This document shows, piece after piece, positions 16,678 to 24,113 of a DNA stretch of 50,510 nt. Each line of letters opens with the position of its first letter. Positions within the stretch are counted from its first letter, which is position 1. The stretch covers positions 1 to 50,510 of the forward strand of contig JAFUOR010000030.1 of NCBI GenBank assembly GCA_017481825.1, in the 5' to 3' direction. Source of the stretch: Clostridia bacterium. Lineage in GTDB: Bacteria; Bacillota; Clostridia; Christensenellales; Aristaeellaceae. The notes beneath the pieces are model-generated. The model saw only the letters and a list, made by a program, of their open reading frames with translations, had not been told where the DNA came from and made no database searches. Position numbers and translations under genes: made by a program.

Positions 16678-19044
16678 TTATTTCAGCGTCACGATGGTCA
16701 CGCCGCTCTCGCCCTCGCCATACACGCCCAGGCGGCTGCTGGCCACGTGCATATGACGCTTCAAATGCTGAGTGATGCCCTGGCGCAGCACACCCGTACC
16801 CTTGCCGTGGATGATGCTCACCTCGCCCATACCGGCCAGAATTGCGTTGTCCAGGTACATGTCCACTGCCGCCAGCGCCTCGTCCAGGGTCATGCCGCGC
16901 ACATCGCACTCCATGCGCACGGTGCGCTCCATCGCGCCGGTATGCATGCGCACGCTGGTCTGCTTCGGCTTGGCGTTCGCCGCAGGCTTTTCCTTGATCA
17001 GGCGCAGCTGGGTGATATTCACCTTGAGCTTCATGATGCCTGCCTGCACCTCCACTTCGCCCTTGGCGTTGGGGGCGGCCAGCACCGTACCCTGGGAGCC
17101 GATGGTCAGGATATCCACCTTGTCGCCGGGCTTGACGGTCTTGGGAGGCATGGTGTTATCGACCTTCTGCAGGAGGCCCTCGGAGAGGTTATCGACGCTC
17201 TTCTCGATCTGCTTGCGCACGGCGTTGATGCCAGCCTCGGGGGAATTCTGCTCCTTCTTCATGCGCTTGAGCTCAGCAATGATGGATTCGGATTCCCTGC
17301 GCGTCTGCTCCATGATGCGGCGCGCATCCTCCTTGGCCTTGCGGATAGCGCTCTCGCGCTTCTCCTCGATTTCCTTGCGGAGACGCTCAGCCTCATCGCG
17401 AAGCTTGACCGTCTCCTCGCTGGCTGCACGGGCGATCTCCCTTTCGCGCTCGGCCACCTGGCGATGGTACTCCGCATTGGCAATCACGTCCTCAAAGCGG
17501 ATGGAATCGCTGGAAAGCAGCTTCTTGGCCGCATCGATGAGGTTCTCAGGGAGCCCCAGCTTGCGGCTGATTTCAAAAGCATTCGATTTGCCCGGCACGC
17601 CGATGGACAGCCGGTAGGTGGGCCGCAGCGTTTCCAGGCTGAACTCCACTGAGGCGTTTTCTACCCCGGGAGTGGAAAGCGCAAAGGCCTTCAGCTCGCT
17701 GTAATGGGTGGTGGCCATGGTGCGCACGTGGATGTTGCGCAGACGGGTCAGGATGGCCTGGGCCAACGCCGCGCCCTCGGTGGGATCGGTACCCGCGCCC
17801 AGCTCGTCAAAGAGCACCAGATCGCGTGGGGTCACCTCATGCATGATGGACACGATGTTGGTCATATGACTGGAGAAGGTCGAAAGGCTCTGCTCGATGG
17901 ACTGCTCATCGCCAATATCGGCAAAGACCTGCTCAAACACCGCCAGCTCCGTCCCCAGATCCGCAGGCACCTGCAATCCAGCCTGGGCCATGAGCGTAAA
18001 CAGGCCCACGGTTTTCAGCGTCACCGTCTTACCGCCGGTGTTGGGGCCGGTGATGATGAGGCTGGTGAAATCTCTGCCCAGCCAAAGGTTGGAGGGAACA
18101 ACCTTTTCCGGATCGATCAGCGGATGACGGCCGCGAATGATGTTCAGGTATCCATCCTGATTGAGCTTGGGTGTCACGCCGTACATCTCGCGGGAAAGAA
18201 GTCCCTTGGCAAAAATGAAGTCCAGCTCGGACAGGGTTTCAACCGTCTCGCGCATCTGATCGGCATAGGGGGCGACCTCCGCGCTCAAGGCTGCCAGAAT
18301 GCGCTCGATCTCCTGCTTCTCCTTGGCCTCCCACTGGCGCAGCTCGTTGCCCATCTCCACCGCCGCCATAGGCTCGATGAACAGCGTCGCTCCCGTGGCG
18401 CTCTGGTCATGCACCAGACCGGGCACGCTGCTGCGGCAGTCTGCGCGCACAGGGATGACGTAGCGGTCATTGCGCATGGTGATGATGGTGTCCGACAGGT
18501 ATTTCTGGAAATTCGGGTTATGCACCATCTGGTTGAGCTTCTCCTTGATGCGTTCCGTCGCCCCGCGCAGATGGCGGCGGATGTTCATCAGCTCATTGGA
18601 AGCCCGGTCGGCAATCTCATCCTCGGAGATAATCGCATCGGTGATATCCTGCTCGATATGGCGCAGGGACACGATGGCCTGGGCCTTTTGTTTGAGCAGG
18701 GGCGTATTCTCCCTCTCGGTATCCAGGGCATTGCGGGCATTTCGCGCCGCCGCCAGCATTGACGCGATGGTCAGCAGCACCCGGGGCGAGAGCGTCGCGC
18801 CCTTCTCCGCCAGAGAGAGCGCAGGACGCACATCATCAAAGGCCACCAGCGGTGTGCCGCCCAGATATTGCAGGATCACCGTAGCCTCCTCTGTTTCGGA
18901 CTGCCACATTTCGATCTCCGCCAGATTATCCGAGGGCGCCAGCGCCATGCAGCGCTCCGCACCCATGGGCGTGATAGCCTTCGAGGCCAGGCGCTCGCGT
19001 ATCTTTGTAAATTCAAGAACTCGCAGTGTTCTTTCTTTCATCAT
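16678..19044 (-). CDS. mutS2: endonuclease MutS2
   Basis: MutS2 is the MutS relative of Gram-positive bacteria and others; it limits recombination and in Bacillus also acts on collided ribosomes. The 788-residue protein has a MutS core and clamp region, the ATPase with Walker A IITGPNTGGKTVTL near residue 330 and DELGAGTDPTEGAALAQAIL near residue 410. A long coiled coil follows near residues 510-600, then a KOW-like segment (VKPGDKVDILTIGSQGTV). The C-terminal Smr nuclease domain has DVRGMTLDEAL and SIIHGKGTGVLR. Start ATG 19044 follows GAGGAAC; an upstream in-frame ATG at 19062 precedes that site. Confidence 0.96.
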   Translation of the reverse strand: MMKERTLRVLEFTKIRERLASKAITPMGAERCMALAPSDNLAEIEMWQSETEEATVILQYLGGTPLVAFDDVRPALSLAEKGATLSPRVLLTIASMLAAARNARNALDTERENTPLLKQKAQAIVSLRHIEQDITDAIISEDEIADRASNELMNIRRHLRGATERIKEKLNQMVHNPNFQKYLSDTIITMRNDRYVIPVRADCRSSVPGLVHDQSATGATLFIEPMAAVEMGNELRQWEAKEKQEIERILAALSAEVAPYADQMRETVETLSELDFIFAKGLLSREMYGVTPKLNQDGYLNIIRGRHPLIDPEKVVPSNLWLGRDFTSLIITGPNTGGKTVTLKTVGLFTLMAQAGLQVPADLGTELAVFEQVFADIGDEQSIEQSLSTFSSHMTNIVSIMHEVTPRDLVLFDELGAGTDPTEGAALAQAILTRLRNIHVRTMATTHYSELKAFALSTPGVENASVEFSLETLRPTYRLSIGVPGKSNAFEISRKLGLPENLIDAAKKLLSSDSIRFEDVIANAEYHRQVAEREREIARAASEETVKLRDEAERLRKEIEEKRESAIRKAKEDARRIMEQTRRESESIIAELKRMKKEQNSPEAGINAVRKQIEKSVDNLSEGLLQKVDNTMPPKTVKPGDKVDILTIGSQGTVLAAPNAKGEVEVQAGIMKLKVNITQLRLIKEKPAANAKPKQTSVRMHTGAMERTVRMECDVRGMTLDEALAAVDMYLDNAILAGMGEVSIIHGKGTGVLRQGITQHLKRHMHVASSRLGVYGEGESGVTIVTLK

Positions 19045-19131
19045 AATCAGTTCCTCATGCAAGAGGCGCCTTTACAGACCCCTCCCGCGATCTTCCCCGC
19101 ATGCCTTCCTCAAGGCACACGCAATTAACTC

Positions 19132-21444
19132 TCACTCCACCGGCCTGTTCCAGTGGCCTGCGTTGGTTTCGTGCTTCGCCCTGCCGCCGTTCCAAACGGC
19201 AATAGCCTCCTGCAGCTCCGAGCCGGTCTCGCCGCTTAGCGTCATCACCGGCGCATAGCCCGCCGCACGCACGCGCCCGATAACGTCCGTGGGCACGCTG
19301 TTCATCAGCCGGACGAGGCAGCCCTCCGGCAGCCGCTGGCGCAGCAGCGGGAAGGCCACGCTGCGCCGGTCAATCAGCACCGTACCCTCCAGCGCATCCG
19401 CCCTGTGCTCATCGCACATCCGGCACTGCGCATGCCCCTGCTTCAAGCCCAGATACGTCCGGGCAGGACAATGGTGCAGCAGCATCAGCTGCGCACGCCC
19501 GTAGGCAGGCGCAAGAATCGGCGCGCCCGTCTTCATCAGCGTTGCCAGCTCCGCGCCGGACAGTTCACCGGAGGCCGTGATAAACGCGCAGCCCTCGTCA
19601 AAGAGCACCTGCGCCGCGCGGCGGTTCATCACCGGCACGCCCTCGCCTGTGCCGTAGGGGATGGGCCAATCCAGCCCCAGCTGTCCGACGCTGCCCAGCA
19701 CCACGCCACCGAGCTTGTCCGCGTGGGCCGTAACGAACCGATGCAGATTCTGCAGCGTTTCCTCTTCGCACTTCATGGGCAGGTGGAACCACACGCCCGG
19801 CACAACATGGCAGATCGCCGCCTCCAGCACCTCTGTCCTGAAATCTTCGGGATACCACACAATCCGCGCATTCAGATCACGCACAGCCTCGTATTGCTCC
19901 AGGCTGCGCACGATGACCGTCTCCGGCACGCTGCCCTGAGGCAGGGTCAGCTCATCCGCCGAACATTCCCGGCCTGCCGGACGGGCAAAGTCTTCCGCAC
20001 GCTGGTTTTCCAGTGCGATCAGCGCATCCCTGCGCAGGGCGTTGAGCGCCGACACCGCAACGAAGGCGTTCTCCGTAAAGACTGTCAAATCCCGCAGGGC
20101 AAAGGGCGTATCGCCCATTTTGGACAATGATTTTCGGGCGTCCTCCTCGGACATGGCACGCTTCTGAGCCGCCGTGACCACATCGCCCGTGACCGTCACG
20201 GTGGATATGCCGTCCGTCGCCGTGAGGGACAGGGGCTCCCCAGGGAGCGCCACAAGGGTCATATCGCAATCAATCGGCGCGATGGTCAAACGGCGCGCCT
20301 GCTCCAGCTGCACGCTGCTGGTGAGACGGAACACCGCATCTCCGGCCTTCACGCGCATATCGGGGCGCAGGCGCAGCACCGCCACGCTGCCCGCGGGGGT
20401 ATCATGCCCAGCGTAGAGCATCTCTGCATCCGGATGCGCGCCGCGTATCTGCAAGCCGTCGCCGTCCGTCAGATCCCTGGTCAGCCGCAGACGGGCCATG
20501 CCGCCGGTGACGGCCTCAATCGTGCCGATCTCCACGCCGCCGTGGTTGACGCGATTCTCACAGATGACCTCCGCATCCTGCGCACCCATGGCGTACCCAC
20601 GCATAAAGCCGCCGCGCTGGAATATCTGCATGAGGCCCTCGCGCTCTGCGTCGTCAGCCCGGGCAAAGGCGCCGGCATCCATGAGGTCAATGCCGCGCCG
20701 GTAGCTTCCAGCCACCGCAGCCACGTACTCCGGGCGCTTGAGGCGGCCCTCCAGCTTCACCGAGCAGGCTCCGGCCTTGCGCAGCTCCGGCAGATAATCC
20801 CGCAGGCATACGTCACGCGGGCTGAGCCACGCCGCCGTCTGGCCCCGGTAGGTATACGCCAGGCGACAGGGCTGCGCACAGCGTCCGCGATTGCCGCTGC
20901 GTCCGCCGATCATGGAGGAAAACAGGCACTGGCCGCTGACCGCCACGCACTGCGCGCCGTGGCCAAAGACCTCAATCTCCAGACCTACATCCGCCGCCTT
21001 GCGAATTTCCGCCAGGGAGCATTCCCGTGCCAGCACCGTGCGGGTCATGCCCATCTTCCTGCACCATTTCACACCTGTGGCATTGTGGATGGCCATCTGC
21101 GTGCTGGCATGCACCGGCAGCTCGGGGAAGCACCTGCGCGCAAGGTGCAGCACACCCAGATCCTGCACCAGCACCGCATCCACGCGCACCTCGTCCAGCA
21201 GCCGCAGCACGTCCAGAACGCCCGCCAGCTCGCCATCCTTGATCAGCGTGTTCACCGTCACATGCACCCGCACATGATGCAGATGCGCAAAGTGCACGGC
21301 CTCCCGCAGCGCCGCCTCGTCAAAATTGCCCGCTCCCGCCCGCGCGGAAAAAGCGGCATAACCCAAATAAACCGCATCAGCACCTGCTGCTACAGCACGG
21401 TCAAGAGACTCCCGATTGCCCGCCGGGGCAAGATTTTCCATCAT
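19132..21444 (-). CDS. U32-family peptidase-like protein with DUF3656, probable RNA hydroxylase
   Basis: A 770-residue protein named by homology as a U32 peptidase. Studied relatives (TrhP, RlhA) hydroxylate tRNA or 23S rRNA using prephenate and an iron-sulfur cluster, so an RNA-modifying role is likelier than proteolysis. The N-terminal TIM-barrel part starts NLAPAGNRESLDRAVAAGAD and has the family signature EVFGHGAQCVAVSGQC followed by the Cys pattern GNRGRCAQPCRLAY. The middle and end fit the DUF3656 extension found in long clostridial forms, with a late Cys group in GHAQCRMCDEH. It lies between zapA and mutS2, 70 bp from the latter, and uses AGGAGA for translation. Confidence 0.92.
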   Translation of the reverse strand: MMENLAPAGNRESLDRAVAAGADAVYLGYAAFSARAGAGNFDEAALREAVHFAHLHHVRVHVTVNTLIKDGELAGVLDVLRLLDEVRVDAVLVQDLGVLHLARRCFPELPVHASTQMAIHNATGVKWCRKMGMTRTVLARECSLAEIRKAADVGLEIEVFGHGAQCVAVSGQCLFSSMIGGRSGNRGRCAQPCRLAYTYRGQTAAWLSPRDVCLRDYLPELRKAGACSVKLEGRLKRPEYVAAVAGSYRRGIDLMDAGAFARADDAEREGLMQIFQRGGFMRGYAMGAQDAEVICENRVNHGGVEIGTIEAVTGGMARLRLTRDLTDGDGLQIRGAHPDAEMLYAGHDTPAGSVAVLRLRPDMRVKAGDAVFRLTSSVQLEQARRLTIAPIDCDMTLVALPGEPLSLTATDGISTVTVTGDVVTAAQKRAMSEEDARKSLSKMGDTPFALRDLTVFTENAFVAVSALNALRRDALIALENQRAEDFARPAGRECSADELTLPQGSVPETVIVRSLEQYEAVRDLNARIVWYPEDFRTEVLEAAICHVVPGVWFHLPMKCEEETLQNLHRFVTAHADKLGGVVLGSVGQLGLDWPIPYGTGEGVPVMNRRAAQVLFDEGCAFITASGELSGAELATLMKTGAPILAPAYGRAQLMLLHHCPARTYLGLKQGHAQCRMCDEHRADALEGTVLIDRRSVAFPLLRQRLPEGCLVRLMNSVPTDVIGRVRAAGYAPVMTLSGETGSELQEAIAVWNGGRAKHETNAGHWNRPVE

Positions 21445-21466
21445 AAAGCATCTCCTGTAAGGCAGC

Positions 21467-21715
21467 TCAATTCCTAATCTCCTTCAGTTCTCTCCTCAGC
21501 CTTGCATTCTCATCATGGGCCTTCATGAGCTCATCGGCGATATTCAGCGACACCAGCACCGCCACATTGGCCGCCGGGAGCCGCGTTGCAAAGCTGGTCT
21601 CGGTCATCTGGCGATCCACATAGGCCGCCACGCGGTTCAGATGCTCCGGGCTGTCCGAGGACACCAGCGTATACTCCTTGCCTGCCACGCGTACGGTCAC
21701 TTTCTGCTTTTCCAT
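21467..21715 (-). CDS. zapA: cell division protein ZapA
   Basis: An 82-residue protein matching ZapA, which bundles FtsZ filaments at the division ring. It begins KQKVTVRVAGKEYTLVSSDS, the typical N-terminal globular part, then HLNRVAAYVDRQMTE and a C-terminal coiled coil ending in KAHDENARLRRELKEI. The ATG at 21715 is eight bases after GGAGG; the frame extends to a TTG at 21727 that is part of the ribosome-binding region. It lies just upstream of the U32 gene, as is usual in Clostridia. A terminator hairpin stands directly before its Shine-Dalgarno. Confidence 0.92.
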   Translation of the reverse strand: MEKQKVTVRVAGKEYTLVSSDSPEHLNRVAAYVDRQMTETSFATRLPAANVAVLVSLNIADELMKAHDENARLRRELKEIRN

Positions 21716-21726
21716 GAGATCCTCCA

Positions 21727-21771
21727 ATAAAAACCGGCGCAGACCGGCGTTCCTCCGCCAATTCTGCGCCG
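21727..21771 (-). terminator. intrinsic terminator between ppiB and zapA
   Basis: On the minus strand, stem CGGCGCAGA / TCTGCGCCG (9 bp) around a 19-base GC-rich loop is followed by GTTTTTATT. It begins 11 bases after the cyclophilin stop. The zapA Shine-Dalgarno overlaps the end of the T-tract, so no promoter fits between them. Confidence 0.8.
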
Positions 21772-21781
21772 ATACATGTTA

Positions 21782-22300
21782 TTACATCTGATCGAAGGGA
21801 TACACGTTGCCGAAGGTCTCCACGCGGATGGACTTCATGCGCTGATCAACCACGGGCTTGTCGCGCATATCGCGCTTGGTATTGACGATGGCATCCGCCA
21901 CCTCCATGCCCTCCAGCACCTTGCCAAAGGCGGCATACTGGCCGTCCAGGTGGGGGCTGTCAGAGGTCATGATGAAGAACTGGCTGCCAGCGGAATCAGG
22001 CATCATGCTGCGGGCCATGGACAGCACGCCATAGGTGTGCTTGAGGGGATTCGGCACGCCGTTCATGGCGAACTCGCCCTTGATGTGATAGCCGGGACCG
22101 CCGATGCCCACACCCTTGGGGTCGCCGCCCTGGATCATGAAGCCCGGGATGACGCGATGGAAAATCAGCCCATCGTAGAAGCCGGAGTTCGCCAGGGCGA
22201 TAAAGTTGCCCACGGATTGGGGCGCGATCTCAGGGTAGAGCTCACCCTTCATCTCGCGTCCATCCTCCATGGTAATGACAAAAGTAGGGTTCTGTGCCAT
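21782..22300 (-). CDS. ppiB: peptidyl-prolyl cis-trans isomerase, cyclophilin type
   Basis: A 172-residue cytoplasmic cyclophilin (no signal peptide) that accelerates proline isomerisation during protein folding. Family motifs are [19 protein letters not shown], with the catalytic arginine in [23 protein letters not shown] and [12 protein letters not shown]. Start ATG 22300 follows AAAGGAG; the frame begins with a GTG at 22318 upstream of that site. It has its own promoter and terminator, so it forms a single-gene unit. Confidence 0.95.
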   Translation of the reverse strand: MAQNPTFVITMEDGREMKGELYPEIAPQSVGNFIALANSGFYDGLIFHRVIPGFMIQGGDPKGVGIGGPGYHIKGEFAMNGVPNPLKHTYGVLSMARSMMPDSAGSQFFIMTSDSPHLDGQYAAFGKVLEGMEVADAIVNTKRDMRDKPVVDQRMKSIRVETFGNVYPFDQM

Positions 22301-22366
22301 GAATGACACTCCTTTCACATTTCCGGCGCACCTGCTTTGTTTGTGCGCATTCCTGCTAACAGGTCT

Positions 22367-22395
22367 ATTGTACCAGTTATTGAGGAGAAATGCAA
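22367..22395 (-). promoter_or_regulatory. sigma-A-type promoter of ppiB
   Basis: On the minus strand, -35 TTGCAT (22395-22390), a 17-bp spacer and -10 TACAAT (22372-22367), about 67 bp before the cyclophilin start. Confidence 0.75.
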
Positions 22396-22438
22396 GTTTT
22401 ACGGTAATTTTCGCGGGATTACGGCAAAAGAAGCGGTT

Positions 22439-23659
22439 TTACGCCTCCACTTCCAGCAGCCTGCCCATGATGAACCTGCCCTCCGGCAGCCAGACGCCCT
22501 GCTGGGCGGTTGCTTCATCCAGGCGGGAAGGCGTGCCGGGATTGCGGCTGTCGTAGATGGCGTAGGGCACGGGCTTGCCGTCGTGGGTGCGGGTAGACAT
22601 GAGCGTCTTGTGGTCGGACAGCAGCAGGATGCGGAAGTCCCCCAGCTCGGGCAGTTTCTCCAGGAGGGGCTTGATCACCCGCTGATCCAGGCGGCGGATG
22701 GCCTCCAGCTTTTCCTCCAGCTTGCCGGCATGAGTCATCTCATCCGGGGCCTCCACGTGGATGGCCGCGAAGTCGTCCCCTGCCTTCAGAGCCGCAATGG
22801 CTGCCTCCACCTTGCCCTCATAGTTCGTGTCCAGGTCGCCGTTCGCGCCGGGAACCTCCGGATGCTTCAAGCCTGCCAGCTCCGCAATGCCCCACACCAG
22901 CGGCACGGCGGAAATCACCGTACCCGTGCGGCCATACTTCTCGGTAAAGTTATTCAGCAGCATCGCGCGGCCTGCGCCCCAGGGCCAGATCATATTTGCC
23001 GGGAGCTTACCCGCTGCAACACGAGCCTTGTTGATCGGATGATCGCGCAGCACCTCATAGGAGTTCTTCATCAGCGCGGTAATCTCCTCTGCCATCGCGC
23101 CCGTGGGATAGTAAAGGCCCACGTCCTGCTCCAGCACGTTGTGAGGCTCGGTGGTCTTGAAGACGGCGGATTCGTCCACATCGCCAAACACGCCGATATG
23201 GCGGAAGGTACGGCTCACATGCACGGTGAGCTTTGCCTTTTGGGCGGCGGGGATAAAGCGCGGATCGGAGAGCAGATCGTTCATGAGGTTCTCGGCCTCG
23301 TCACCCTCGATGTTGCCGCCGTTGTGGCTGTGGATGATCAGCTTGCCGCCGATCTCTTCCACAGCACACAGGTTCACGCGCATGGAGACCTCGCCAGGTT
23401 TAAGGGTCACGCCCACGCCCGCCGCCTCCAGCACGCTGCGGCCAGTGTAGCTCCAGCGAGGGTCATAGCCAAAGATGTTGAGGATGGCGGTATCGCTGCC
23501 CGCAGGCACGCCTTCGGGGACGGTCTGACAGGTGCCGGTCTCGCTGCCTGCCAGCACACCGAAATAAGGCAGATCAAGGTATTCCAGGGGCGTTTTTCTG
23601 GAAAGCTCCGGAACTGCGTCGTCGCTCATGCCGTCGCCGATAACAAGGATGTACTTCAT
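22439..23659 (-). CDS. cofactor-independent phosphoglycerate mutase, archaeal type / proposed homoserine kinase
   Basis: A 406-residue alkaline-phosphatase-superfamily protein. It begins KYILVIGDGMSDDAVPELS with the metal-binding aspartate, and has the catalytic serine region GSDTAILNIFGYDP and late metal ligands in LLLSDHKTLMSTRTHDGKPV and HVEAPDEMTHAGK. This matches the archaeal-type phosphoglycerate mutase (ApgM). A subset of bacterial members is annotated as a proposed homoserine kinase in species that lack ThrB. The window also has lysC and ilvA, enzymes on either side of that step, but not nearby. The sequence alone cannot decide between the two roles. GAGGAGC precedes the start. Confidence 0.85.
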   Translation of the reverse strand: MKYILVIGDGMSDDAVPELSRKTPLEYLDLPYFGVLAGSETGTCQTVPEGVPAGSDTAILNIFGYDPRWSYTGRSVLEAAGVGVTLKPGEVSMRVNLCAVEEIGGKLIIHSHNGGNIEGDEAENLMNDLLSDPRFIPAAQKAKLTVHVSRTFRHIGVFGDVDESAVFKTTEPHNVLEQDVGLYYPTGAMAEEITALMKNSYEVLRDHPINKARVAAGKLPANMIWPWGAGRAMLLNNFTEKYGRTGTVISAVPLVWGIAELAGLKHPEVPGANGDLDTNYEGKVEAAIAALKAGDDFAAIHVEAPDEMTHAGKLEEKLEAIRRLDQRVIKPLLEKLPELGDFRILLLSDHKTLMSTRTHDGKPVPYAIYDSRNPGTPSRLDEATAQQGVWLPEGRFIMGRLLEVEA

Positions 23660-23704
23660 ATGTTCATGCTCCTCTCAAGCTTTATTACAGGAATGGCATA
23701 AACT

Positions 23705-23733
23705 ATTGTAATCCATTGGCGGCGGATTGTCGA
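23705..23733 (-). promoter_or_regulatory. promoter of the phosphoglycerate mutase-like gene
   Basis: On the minus strand, -35 TCGACA (23733-23728), 17-bp spacer, -10 TACAAT (23710-23705), about 46 bp before the ATG at 23659. Confidence 0.65.
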
Positions 23734-23766
23734 GGGGATGAACACCAAAAGGACAAACACAGGCTG

Positions 23767-24111
23767 TCACCTTTGCAGATACCGGGACAGTTCTTCGTTA
23801 GGAATCCATACACGCTCCTCCGACCAGCAGTGCGGCATCACTTCAACCACCGCATCTATGTTCAAAAGCCCGTATATGTGAGGAAAATCCCAGCCTTCGC
23901 TGTCTTCCCATCTGATCTCAGCATCTACTTTATCCGTGTCGATCACGAGTAAGAGGCGCTCTTCCATATCCTCTTTGAAGTTCGGCGCAACAAGGTAGTA
24001 CGTATCGATATCGGAGCAATGGATGAAGCCGCATCTTTGGATGCTGGTTTCACCATAGAATCTGGCGTCAGGATCGTAATCCTTTTTTCTGACACAATGT
24101 AGAATATACAT
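23767..24111 (-). CDS. DUF952-family protein
   Basis: A 114-residue protein of the DUF952 family, whose function is unknown. It starts MYILHCVRKKDYDPDARFYG and has the recurrent GFIHCSD motif and a hydrophobic strand LLLVIDTDKV followed by the WEDSEGWDFPHIYG segment; the final part is ALNI-type, here LLNIDAVVEVMP. Three ATG codons stand in a row (24117, 24114, 24111); the third gives proper spacing to AAAGGAGG, which is itself encoded in the last codons of the helicase gene. The start is therefore two bases after the helicase stop, so the pair should be translationally coupled. Confidence 0.8.
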   Translation of the reverse strand: MYILHCVRKKDYDPDARFYGETSIQRCGFIHCSDIDTYYLVAPNFKEDMEERLLLVIDTDKVDAEIRWEDSEGWDFPHIYGLLNIDAVVEVMPHCWSEERVWIPNEELSRYLQR

Positions 24112-24113
24112 CA

